Below the pieces are notes generated by a model that worked only from the letters and a program-made list of their open reading frames with translations, was not told where the DNA came from and did not search any database. The translations under genes and the position numbers were made by a program. From contig CAZWLY010000001.1 of NCBI GenBank assembly GCA_964634465.1, positions 248,001-312,000 of the forward strand: DNA of 64,000 bases. Direction: 5' to 3'. Position 1 is the first letter of the stretch, and each line of letters begins with the position of its first letter. Source of the stretch: CAZWLY01 sp964634465 (GTDB taxonomy: Bacteria; Desulfobacterota; Desulfarculia; G963662305). Below, in pieces: positions 40,334-47,644 of this stretch.

Positions 40334-40666
40334 ATGCGCGTCGATTTGTTGGTCGCCCCCGGCTGTGCTTCTCGACAAGAAATGGAAAGGTTGGTGGGGG
40401 AACTGCTGGCCGAACTGGCCCCGGAGGCCGTCTTTCGGACCACGGTGGTTGACTCCGCCGAGATGGCTCGGGAGTTGAGGTTTCCCGGCTCGCCCACCCT
40501 GCTGATCGACGGTCGGGATTTGGAGCCCCAAGCGGAGCTGGCCATGAATTTCGGCCTGGGATGACGAACCTATGCCGGGGAGGGCGGTCGGCTCTCCAAG
40601 GTTCCGCCGCGGGCCCTGATCCGGCAAGCCATCTCCTCCAGGGCGAAAGAGGGGAACCGATCTTGA
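40334..40666 (+). CDS. Thioredoxin-fold selenoprotein (DF family type), UGA at 40562 read as Sec
   Basis: The frame from ATG 40334 reaches TGA at 40562-40564 after MNFGLG. It then continues in frame for 34 more codons as RTYAGEGGRLSKVPPRALIR and on to TGA at 40664. From memory, members of the small DF family of (seleno)proteins continue at this position with a Cys or Sec, then R-x-Y and later a VPP..LIR..I segment, so the continuation looks coding. Read through, the protein has 110 residues with Cys11 in APGCAS, cis-Pro54 in GSPTLLIDG and Sec77. A SECIS-like hairpin follows the UGA. It is encoded with merR, which suggests metal- or redox-related chemistry. The alternative is a 76-residue truncated protein. 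Confidence 0.78.
40562..40601 (+). promoter_or_regulatory. Bacterial SECIS-like element after in-frame UGA
   Basis: Twelve bases after the UGA, GGGGAG (40577-40582) can pair with CTCTCC (40592-40597) with one G-U pair, leaving a 9-base loop that contains GGUC. The loop begins 19 bases after the UGA, within the spacing of known bacterial SECIS elements, and GGUC resembles the SelB-recognised loop of E. coli fdhF. CC (40575-40576) could extend the stem with GG (40600-40601) across an AA bulge. Confidence 0.6.
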
Positions 40667-40991
40667 GCGCGGCCCCGGCAGGTGCAAGACCGTTATTCAG
40701 AGACCAACGACCGGCGGGCGGGTTGACCCCCACAGGAGGTTCATTCCCCGCAGCTTGCGGCGGAGTTGTTGATCTGAACGTCTCCCAACAGGACCGGCCG
40801 GGAGACGCGAGGCATGCCCATCTTCCTTCCCGCCGCCATCCTGGCGACGATGCCGGGCGCGACGGCGGGCCACCCCGGCGTGGATGGGGTCGCCCTTCAA
40901 GTGGGTTGTCGATCAGGCCGATCGACCCCCGCCCAGGTTGACGGCTCGGCGGGGATCGAATATAACTGAGGCCGACGCAAGGAGGGCGGAG
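40667..40991. other. Intergenic region after the selenoprotein gene
   Basis: These 325 bases hold the second copy of the short repeat followed by a small hairpin CCGCA-GCT-TGCGG (40748-40760). No convincing gene is visible. Confidence 0.5.
40723..40770 (+). repeat. Short repeat copy B with adjacent hairpin
   Basis: TTGACCCC-CACAGGAGGTTCATT (40723-40745) matches copy A at 39367-39390, and is followed by CCCCGCAGCTTGCGGCGG, a small stem-loop. Sequences of this look recur in many deltaproteobacterial genomes as intergenic repeats, as I remember them; that is not tested here. Confidence 0.4.
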
Positions 40992-41381
40992 TTGACCTCT
41001 GGTTGGAACGACATCAAAGCCTGGTTGGCGGCGCTGGCCGCGATGCTGCTCGTCTTGGGTTCGCCTGCGGCGTCGATCGGTTGCGACCGGGACGTCTGCC
41101 GGGTCGATTTTTTCCCTTCCCCGGACGGCGGCGCCGTGGCCGCGGCGCAGCACTGCGCGTGTGAATCGCCCTGCACCCCGGCCGTAAGCGAGCCACGCCG
41201 GCCCGGAGCGGGGCCGACCTCTCTTCCGGGAGGACGCCAGCTCTCGGCCGCCGGCTCCCCCGCCCTTGGGGACGGCGGCGCGAGCGTGATGTCCAGGTCC
41301 GGGCCGCCGAGTGCCGCCGGACCGCCCAGACCGCGCCCCCAGGGTCCCATCTTTCTGGCCAATCTGGCCCTGTTGCGCTGA
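40992..41381 (+). CDS. Possible small secreted cysteine-rich protein
   Basis: This 129-residue frame starts with TTG at 40992, five bases after AAGGAGGG. It has a signal-like helix (LAALAAMLLVLGSPAA), then CDRDVC and HCACESPC, which could bind metal. The rest is rich in Pro, Gly and Ser. No family was recognised. The good ribosome-binding site and the placement between the merR cassette and the copper cluster support it, but the second half has little protein character. Confidence 0.4.
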   Translation: MTSGWNDIKAWLAALAAMLLVLGSPAASIGCDRDVCRVDFFPSPDGGAVAAAQHCACESPCTPAVSEPRRPGAGPTSLPGGRQLSAAGSPALGDGGASVMSRSGPPSAAGPPRPRPQGPIFLANLALLR

Positions 41382-41590
41382 TTCCCTGCCTTGATCACCG
41401 GGCCGGCGACAGCCGCCGAGTCGGCCGGTTCGCCGCTCAGGCGTCTCGCCTGGTCGCGCCGGCCGGACCGGTTGTTTCCGGCCGAGTAGCGACTAAGTAG
41501 TTATCGATATCGACCGCCGTCCCAGTCGGTCCTGGGCCCAACCAAGGGATTCCGGGCCTGCGGTCCGCGGTGTGAGAAGGAGGGTTTCAG

Positions 41591-41962
41591 ATGTTCAAGA
41601 AATTGATGATGGCGCTCGGCGTACTCGCGCTTGCCGGAGTCCTGTCCGTGACCGTGGCCGGCGAGTCGTCGGCCTGCGGCGCAAACTCCGTATGCGGCCC
41701 CTGGGGCGCGCCCGGCGGCGGCGATTTCGCCCCCGGCGGCTTCAACGCTCCGCAACGCTTCTCCGGCGACAAGCAGATCAGTCAAGATCAGGCCAGACAG
41801 ATCGTCTCCAGGTTCATTGGCCGGTTGAAAGGCAACCTGACCATCGGCCGGATCGAGGACAAGGGCCGCTACTACGAGGTGGAAATCCTGACTGAGAACA
41901 AGAAGGTGTTCGACCGATTGGCCGTCGACAAGAGCACCGGCCTGATTCGACCGCTGAGTTAG
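41591..41962 (+). CDS. Secreted PepSY-like protein A
   Basis: This 123-residue protein has a signal peptide (KKLMMALGVLALAGVLSV), a Cys/Gly-rich linker (CGANSVCGPWGAPGGG) and a C-terminal PepSY-like module: QARQIVSRFIGR, YYEVEILTENKKVFDRLAVDK, TGLIRPLS. It is a paralogue of the protein at 42209-42634, with a nearly identical C-terminal ending. PepSY-like modules are usually inhibitory or metal-related periplasmic domains. AAGGAGGG precedes the ATG. The periplasmic role in the copper/haem cluster is inferred. Confidence 0.75.
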   Translation: MFKKLMMALGVLALAGVLSVTVAGESSACGANSVCGPWGAPGGGDFAPGGFNAPQRFSGDKQISQDQARQIVSRFIGRLKGNLTIGRIEDKGRYYEVEILTENKKVFDRLAVDKSTGLIRPLS

Positions 41963-42150
41963 GCCGGCGACCGGCCACCGGTCGGGAAGTGCGCCGGCGG
42001 CTTCGGCTGTTCGATCCGTTCGCACCGGCGCCTAACCGGCCTGTGTAAATACTATCCAGTCGTCGTCCCCCAGAACGCAAGGCGGGGCGTGACGGATAAA
42101 TAGACCAGTTATAACACTAAGTTAGAGACGGCCATGGGTTGTGGATCACT

Positions 42151-42167
42151 TGGCATGCTCCCTGCTT
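42151..42167 (+). promoter_or_regulatory. Candidate sigma54 promoter of the copper/cytochrome cluster
   Basis: TGGCATGCTCCCTGCTT has the invariant GG (42152-42153) and GC (42164-42165) ten bases apart and matches the sigma54 consensus TGGCAC-N5-TTGCW at most positions. It lies about 40 bases upstream of the 42209 start. No sigma54 activator with an AAA+ domain is encoded in the window. Confidence 0.4.
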
Positions 42168-42208
42168 GATCTATGGTTGACCTGACACCATAAAGGAGGG
42201 CAAGGAGC

Positions 42209-42634
42209 ATGAAGAAGGTATTTGCGATTACCGGCGCGTTGGTTCTGGCGGCCGTCATCGGGCTCGGCTTGACGGGCGGTTTCAGCCCGCTCCATTCCTG
42301 GGCCATGGGTCCGGGGATGATGGGCGGCGGCATGGGCGGCGCCTGGAACAACGGCGGCTGGGGCCGCGGCGGCGGCGCGGTGTGCGGCGGCTGGGGCGCC
42401 CAGAACGGCGGCGGCTACGCGCCCGACCAGAGAGCCGGAAAGGGTGCGGTCAGCCAGGAACAGGCCAAGGCCATCGTCTCCGACTTCGTGGCCCGGCGTA
42501 ACCCCGACCTCAAGGTGGGCCGGGTGATCGACGCCGGTGGCTACTACGAAGTGGAGATCCTCTGGCCCGACGGCAAGCTGTTCGATCGGCTGGCCGTGGA
42601 CAAATCCAGCGGCCTGATTCGGCCGTTGAGCTGA
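42209..42634 (+). CDS. Secreted PepSY-like protein B, Met/Gly-rich
   Basis: This 141-residue protein has a signal peptide, a Met/Gly/Trp-rich linker (GPGMMGGGMGGAWNNGGWG) and a C-terminal module QAKAIVSDFVARRN, YYEVEILWPDGKLFDRLAVDK, SGLIRPLS, which is very like that of protein A. Met-rich stretches often bind Cu(I) in periplasmic proteins. AAAGGAGGG precedes the ATG. The copper-binding CuA gene follows after 31 bases, so a copper-handling role is plausible. Confidence 0.78.
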   Translation: MKKVFAITGALVLAAVIGLGLTGGFSPLHSWAMGPGMMGGGMGGAWNNGGWGRGGGAVCGGWGAQNGGGYAPDQRAGKGAVSQEQAKAIVSDFVARRNPDLKVGRVIDAGGYYEVEILWPDGKLFDRLAVDKSSGLIRPLS

Positions 42635-42665
42635 ACCGCTTTGGCCTCTGAGGGGAGTTTTCGGG

Positions 42666-43145
42666 ATGAGGCGGACGATGAGAGACGATAGACGAAAAGA
42701 CCGTTTGATCCTGTTGGGCCTGCTGGGCGTTCTGGTTGGCCTGCCGCTGGTCGTCTGGACTTACGACCAGCACTACTGGCAAAGTCGGTACCCCGAAGGG
42801 GCCAAGGTGATCACTCTCACCGGCCACGCCGAGAAGGGCTGGCTGGTGGGTGAAGTCCGCGGCTACGACGTGGCCGCTCTGTGGGCCCGCCGGGGGCCGA
42901 TGGCCAAGCCGGTCATCACCGTGAACAAGGGCGACCTGGTGGTCCTGAAACTCAAGAGCAGCGACGTCGTCCACGGCTTTTCCCTCAAGGACTTCGGCGT
43001 GTTCGTCACCGACGGCATCCAGCCGGGCCGGGTCAAGACCGTGGCCTTCAAGGCCGACAAGGCTGGCCGGTTCCAGTTCTCGTGTAATAATATCTGTGGA
43101 GACAAACACAAGAACATGACCGGTTTCCTGGTCGTTCGAGCCTGA
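42666..43145 (+). CDS. Membrane-anchored CuA cupredoxin (cox2/nosZ-like domain)
   Basis: This 159-residue protein has one N-terminal membrane helix (residues 13-33) and a periplasmic cupredoxin domain. The ligand set matches a binuclear CuA site: His103 in DVVHGFSL, then CNNICGDKHKNM with Cys140, Cys144, His148 and Met151. CuA centres pass electrons in cytochrome oxidase subunit II and nitrous oxide reductase. No oxidase subunit I is encoded nearby. It is followed by the pentahaem cytochrome gene 42 bases later. Confidence 0.9.
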   Translation: MRRTMRDDRRKDRLILLGLLGVLVGLPLVVWTYDQHYWQSRYPEGAKVITLTGHAEKGWLVGEVRGYDVAALWARRGPMAKPVITVNKGDLVVLKLKSSDVVHGFSLKDFGVFVTDGIQPGRVKTVAFKADKAGRFQFSCNNICGDKHKNMTGFLVVRA

Positions 43146-43187
43146 CGATCCCGACTCGAACGCCGGAAAGGAGCCAGCGGAGGGGGC

Positions 43188-44885
43188 ATGAACGTCGGCA
43201 AGGGCGGCATGGCGGCTTTGGGAGGATTGGTCGTTCTGATCGTTCTGGTCGGGGCGGCCGCGGTCATTACGTCTTCGTCTTTGGAGGCGGCGGCGAAAGG
43301 CCGAGGGTTGACCGTCACCGGGCGGGTGGCGTCGTCGTTCGGGCCGGTCGAGGGGGCCCGGGTCCGGGTCCAGGGCCGGGGGCCGGTCGTCTTGACCGAC
43401 GCCGAGGGTCGCTACGAGCTTCCGGTCGAAACCCTCCTGCCCGGCCCGGTGCGCGTCACCGCCGGCAAGGAGGGGCTGTTCAACAACGGACGGACGGCCC
43501 TGGCCGGGCAGGCCGGAGTGGATATCGCCCTCAACCCCCTCTACCTGGGCGACGACCCCGGCTACCAGTTCATTTCGCCCGGCGTGTGCGCCCGTTGCCA
43601 CACCAAACTGGCCTACTACTGGGACCAGTCCAAGATGTCGCGGACCACGAGCAACAAAAAGTTGTGGGACATGTACTACGGCACGGACGAGACGGGGAAG
43701 TCCGGGGTCGCGCCCGGATATCGACTCGATTTTCCCGAGAGCGAGGGCGACTGCGCCCTGTGCCACGCCCCCTCAGCCGCGGTCAGCCGGGATCGCTCCT
43801 TTGACCTGCAGTCGATTCTGGCCGACGCGCGGACCGAATGGAACGGCGTCAGTTGCGACTACTGCCACAAGACGAGGAAAGTCACCGGCAACGCCAAGCA
43901 CCCCAGCCGCAGCAGCGCCGTCCTGGAGCGCCAGACGGCCCGGCGCGGTCGGTCCATCCTGGTCTTCGGACCCTACTCGGACGTGGTCGCGCCGCCCATG
44001 GCCGCCTCCTACAGCCCCGTCTTCAGCCAGGGAAAGTTTTGCGCCACCTGCCACAACCATTTCGGCCGAACGGCGTCCGGAAAAACATGGGATCGTTCCA
44101 AGGTCTACACCGATCGGGAGTGGAACTCCTTCGGTATAGAAGACGACGCCCTGTTGCCCATCCAGACCACCTACCAGGAGTGGAAGGGCTGGCAGGACTC
44201 CCTGGCGCCCGACGATCCCAACAAGGGCAAGGCCTGCCAGCAGTGCCACATGAGCTGGCAGAAGCGGATGCTGCCCTACGACAACTACGTCATCGACGGC
44301 ATGGCCCGCCATATGTGGGGCGTTTACCGCCAGGCCGAGGAGATCCATCCCCACGTCTACGAAGGCGGCGCCAAGACCCAGCTCTCCAACGCTCTGTCCC
44401 TGGAGGTGGAGGGCGAAACCACAGGCGACAGACTCCGGCTCAAGGTCAACGTGACCAACACCAACGGCGGGCACTGGGTGCCCACCGGCGAGCCGATGCG
44501 GAGCATCATCCTTCTGGTCAAGGCCGTCGATTCCGAGGAGCGGCCCCTGGTCCAGACGGGCGGCGGCCGACTGCCGGAGTGGGTCGGGGTCGGCCGGCCG
44601 GAGGAGGGAAACTACGCCGGGCTGCCCGGGGCCGTCTTCGCCAAGGTTCTGGCCGACGAGGCGGGCAACCTGAACGTTCCTTTCTGGCGCGCCGCCCGGA
44701 TCGTCTCTGACACGCGGATCCGGCCCAAGACGACCACGACCCTGGAGTTCGAGTTCCAACTCACAGACCCGGACGATGAACCGTCGGCCGAGGTCAAACT
44801 GATCTACCGTCCGGTCCACAAGGCCCTGGCCCAAGCCAAGAAGTGGCCCGTCGAGGACCTGGAGATAATCAGCCGGGCCTGGTAG
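43188..44885 (+). CDS. Pentahaem cytochrome c with N-terminal carboxypeptidase-regulatory-like domain
   Basis: This 565-residue protein has an N-terminal membrane anchor or signal (residues 9-30), a beta-sandwich carboxypeptidase-regulatory-like domain (about 40-120), then five CXXCH haem sites: CARCH (134), CALCH (189), CDYCH (223), CATCH (285) and CQQCH (350). A C-terminal beta-rich region of about 160 residues follows. The haem layout resembles cytochrome c554-type multihaem families. It probably carries electrons in the periplasm between the copper proteins, although a catalytic role cannot be excluded. Confidence 0.88.
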   Translation: MNVGKGGMAALGGLVVLIVLVGAAAVITSSSLEAAAKGRGLTVTGRVASSFGPVEGARVRVQGRGPVVLTDAEGRYELPVETLLPGPVRVTAGKEGLFNNGRTALAGQAGVDIALNPLYLGDDPGYQFISPGVCARCHTKLAYYWDQSKMSRTTSNKKLWDMYYGTDETGKSGVAPGYRLDFPESEGDCALCHAPSAAVSRDRSFDLQSILADARTEWNGVSCDYCHKTRKVTGNAKHPSRSSAVLERQTARRGRSILVFGPYSDVVAPPMAASYSPVFSQGKFCATCHNHFGRTASGKTWDRSKVYTDREWNSFGIEDDALLPIQTTYQEWKGWQDSLAPDDPNKGKACQQCHMSWQKRMLPYDNYVIDGMARHMWGVYRQAEEIHPHVYEGGAKTQLSNALSLEVEGETTGDRLRLKVNVTNTNGGHWVPTGEPMRSIILLVKAVDSEERPLVQTGGGRLPEWVGVGRPEEGNYAGLPGAVFAKVLADEAGNLNVPFWRAARIVSDTRIRPKTTTTLEFEFQLTDPDDEPSAEVKLIYRPVHKALAQAKKWPVEDLEIISRAW

Positions 44886-44906
44886 GCCTGGCTGGCGGAG
44901 GCGAAG

Positions 44907-45569
44907 ATGACGCTGTATAGACGAATGACTGGAATGATCCTGGCCGGATTGCTGCTGTTGCCGAGCGCCGCCTTGGCCGGGTCGATCACCGGCGTGGTCA
45001 AGGTCAAAGGACTCCGCAAACCGGAAGGCGTCCTGGTCTACCTGGCCAAAGGACCGACCGTAAAACTGGACCTCTCGAAAGCCAGGTTCGTCATGGACCA
45101 GAAGAACCTGACCTTTCGGCCGCACCTGCTGCCGGTGCCGGTCGGGGCGACGGTGGAGTTTCCCAACAACGACCAAGTCAACCACAACGTCTTCTCCCTG
45201 TCCAAGACCAAGAAGTTCAACCTGGGCAGTTACCCGCCGGGAGAGACGAGAAAGGTCGTCTTCGACAAGCCCGGCCTGGTCGAGTTGCGTTGCGACGTCC
45301 ACGCCGAAATGCTGGCCTTCATCGCCGTCCTGAAAAGCCCCTACTGGGCCCTGACCGACGCCAAGGGGGCCTTTACCCTGCCGGACAGAGCCGCGCTCGA
45401 GGCGGCCGGAATTACGGGCCTGCCGCCGCTTGAACCCGGCCGGCATCGCCTCAAGTTCTGGCACCCCAAGCTGAAGACCAAGAGCGTGAAGATCGAGCTT
45501 AGCGAGGGCGGCCAGGCCAAGGTGGAGGTGACCCTCAAGCGCGGCCCGGCCGGAGTGCTCTACAAGTAA
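44907..45569 (+). CDS. Periplasmic type 1 copper protein (plastocyanin-like)
   Basis: This 220-residue protein has a signal peptide (ILAGLLLLPSAALAG) and a cupredoxin fold with a complete type 1 copper ligand set: His93 in VNHNVFSL, then CDVHAEM with Cys129, His132 and Met135. A C-terminal carboxypeptidase-regulatory-like beta-strand tail follows (FWHPKLKTKSVKIELSEGG). Similar cupredoxins are called methylamine-utilisation-like proteins. It lies 21 bases after the pentahaem cytochrome and 32 before the CuA-NapH fusion, so electron transfer with those partners is likely. Confidence 0.88.
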   Translation: MTLYRRMTGMILAGLLLLPSAALAGSITGVVKVKGLRKPEGVLVYLAKGPTVKLDLSKARFVMDQKNLTFRPHLLPVPVGATVEFPNNDQVNHNVFSLSKTKKFNLGSYPPGETRKVVFDKPGLVELRCDVHAEMLAFIAVLKSPYWALTDAKGAFTLPDRAALEAAGITGLPPLEPGRHRLKFWHPKLKTKSVKIELSEGGQAKVEVTLKRGPAGVLYK

Positions 45570-45601
45570 CCCGGACCTCTGAGGTCCAGCGGAGTCGCCG
45601 C

Positions 45602-47533
45602 GTGTCCCTTTATCGCCGAACCGCCTGGCTGCTGATCGGGCTAGGTCTGATCGCCGCCCTGGCCGCGCCCTGGCTGATCCGCCTCAACCCGCCGGCGCCG
45701 CAGACCAGGACGATCGAGCTGACCGCCCGGCGCTTTGCCTATTCCCCGGCCCGAATCGTGGTCAACAGGGGCGACACGGTGGTCATCAAGGCCACCTCGG
45801 CCGACGTCACCCACGGCTTTCTCCTGGACGGCTACGACGTCGAAGCGGTCATCAAGCCCCAGGGACTCATCTTCCAGAAGTACACTTGGGAGGATGACGA
45901 CGGGGCCGTCAAGGCCGACTGGGACAAGGTCCCGGCCATCGAGTTTGTCACCGATAAGTCGGGCAAGTTCGCCTGGCGCTGCAACCAGACCTGCGGCACC
46001 CTCCATCCGTTCATGACCGGGGAGCTCGTCGTCAGGGACAACACCGTCTACCACCTGGCCGTGTCGCTGTCGATTTGGCTGGTCTTCGGCCTGATGGCGC
46101 TCTTCGCGGCCGGCTACCGTTTCCGGCCGTCACGGCCGAAGAGGTCCAATCTTCTGGACAAGGGCTGGATCAGGAGGCTGGTCATGCGCCGGGACTTCCA
46201 GTTCCTGGTCATCCTGCCCAACCTGCTGATCTTCTACCTGCTCATCATCGCCGCGCTGTTCGGCAGCCCCGTGGGCAATCACAACATCGGCATCATCTTC
46301 GTCTGGATTCTGTGGTGGACGGCCTTGAAGGCGATTCTGGTCCCCTTCGGCGGCAGGGCCTGGTGCTGCATGTGCCCCTTGCCCGCTCCGGCCGAGTGGC
46401 TGGCCCGCAAGGCGATCACCGGCGTGCGCTACTTTGAAAAGCCGCTGGCCGGCTGGCACCATCGCCTGACCGGCCTCCAGAAGAAATGGCCCCGGCGCTT
46501 GTCCAACATGTGGCTCCAGAACGCCCTGTTCCTGGCCATGATCTCCTTCGGGATCATTCTGATAACCCGGCCGCTGGCCACGGCCGTCCTGTTCGCGGCC
46601 ATCATCGCCGCCACTCTGGTCTTGAGCTTGATCTTCAGGGGCCGCGCCTTCTGTCTCTACCTCTGCCCGGTGGGCGGCTTCTTGAGCACCTACTCCCTGG
46701 CCGGGACGCTGGAGATCAGGGCCGTCGATCCCGGGATATGCAAAAGGCACAAGGAGAAGGAGTGCTTCACCGGCGGACCCGGCGGCTGGGCCTGCCCCTG
46801 GGGGCAGTACGTGGGCCGGATGGACCGCAACGCCTTCTGCGGCCTGTGCACCGAGTGCCTCAAGTCTTGCCCCAAGGGAAACGTGGGGTTGTTCGTCCGG
46901 CCGTTCGGCGCCGATCTCAAGCTCAAGGGCTACGACGAGTTGTTCAACGTGGTCATCATGCTGGTGGTCGGGCTGGCCTTCTCCATCACCATGCTCGGTC
47001 CCTGGAGCTGGATCAAGAACGCGGCCAACGTGACCGAGAACCGCCAGCTCGTCCCCTTCCTGTTGTACGTCGGGACCATTTTGAGCCTGGCCTTGGCGGT
47101 GGTTCCCGGACTGTTCGCCCTGGCGGTCGAGTTCGGCCGCCGGCTGGCCGGGGGCGGGTTCGATTTCAAGGCCCTGTTGCTCCGCCTCGGCTATGTCTTC
47201 ATCCCGGTGGGGCTGTTCGTCTGGATCGCCTTCTCTCTGCCCCAGGTGATGATCAACTACGGATACATCCTAAACGTCCTGTCCGATCCGCTCGGTTTGG
47301 GCTGGGACCTGTTCGGTACGGCCCACTATCCCTTCAAGCCCTTCTTCCCGGAGTACATCCCTCACCTTCAGGGAGCGCTCCTTCTGGCCGGGCTCTACTT
47401 CGGCCTGACCAGGGGCTACGCCGCCCTGGAGGAGATGACGCCCGACCCGGCGGCGCGAACCCGGTTGATCCTGCCGGCGGCGATACTCTTTTGGGGCCTG
47501 ACCAACGTCTTTCTCAGATTCTATCTGGGTTGA
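45602..47533 (+). CDS. CuA domain fused to NapH/NosR-like 4Fe-4S membrane protein
   Basis: This 643-residue protein joins two modules. Residues 1-140 are a membrane helix plus a CuA cupredoxin domain with His71 in VTHGFLL and CNQTCGTLHPFM (Cys127, Cys131, His135, Met138). The rest has about six to eight membrane helices and cysteine motifs of the NapH/NosR/CcoG class: WCCMCPLP, CLYLCPVGG and CGLCTECLKSCPKGN. Such proteins pass electrons from quinol or the cytoplasm to periplasmic enzymes. GTG at 45602 is the likely start. It could be the membrane electron input or output of this cluster. Confidence 0.88.
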   Translation: MSLYRRTAWLLIGLGLIAALAAPWLIRLNPPAPQTRTIELTARRFAYSPARIVVNRGDTVVIKATSADVTHGFLLDGYDVEAVIKPQGLIFQKYTWEDDDGAVKADWDKVPAIEFVTDKSGKFAWRCNQTCGTLHPFMTGELVVRDNTVYHLAVSLSIWLVFGLMALFAAGYRFRPSRPKRSNLLDKGWIRRLVMRRDFQFLVILPNLLIFYLLIIAALFGSPVGNHNIGIIFVWILWWTALKAILVPFGGRAWCCMCPLPAPAEWLARKAITGVRYFEKPLAGWHHRLTGLQKKWPRRLSNMWLQNALFLAMISFGIILITRPLATAVLFAAIIAATLVLSLIFRGRAFCLYLCPVGGFLSTYSLAGTLEIRAVDPGICKRHKEKECFTGGPGGWACPWGQYVGRMDRNAFCGLCTECLKSCPKGNVGLFVRPFGADLKLKGYDELFNVVIMLVVGLAFSITMLGPWSWIKNAANVTENRQLVPFLLYVGTILSLALAVVPGLFALAVEFGRRLAGGGFDFKALLLRLGYVFIPVGLFVWIAFSLPQVMINYGYILNVLSDPLGLGWDLFGTAHYPFKPFFPEYIPHLQGALLLAGLYFGLTRGYAALEEMTPDPAARTRLILPAAILFWGLTNVFLRFYLG

Positions 47534-47644
47534 ACGGCTGGCGCGGGTCGAAAACAGTGATATAATTATTGCGAAGATTGAATAATGACGAGCCGGCGCG
47601 TCGGCTCGGTCCAGGGATATGCAGCAATCATAGAGGGAGAAGAG

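Noticed and set aside
40561..40941. Separate short gene overlapping the end of the selenoprotein gene in another frame
   Set aside because: Its composition is Pro/Gly/Arg-rich, it lacks a ribosome-binding site, and it runs through the repeat; the selenoprotein frame explains the conserved-looking part.
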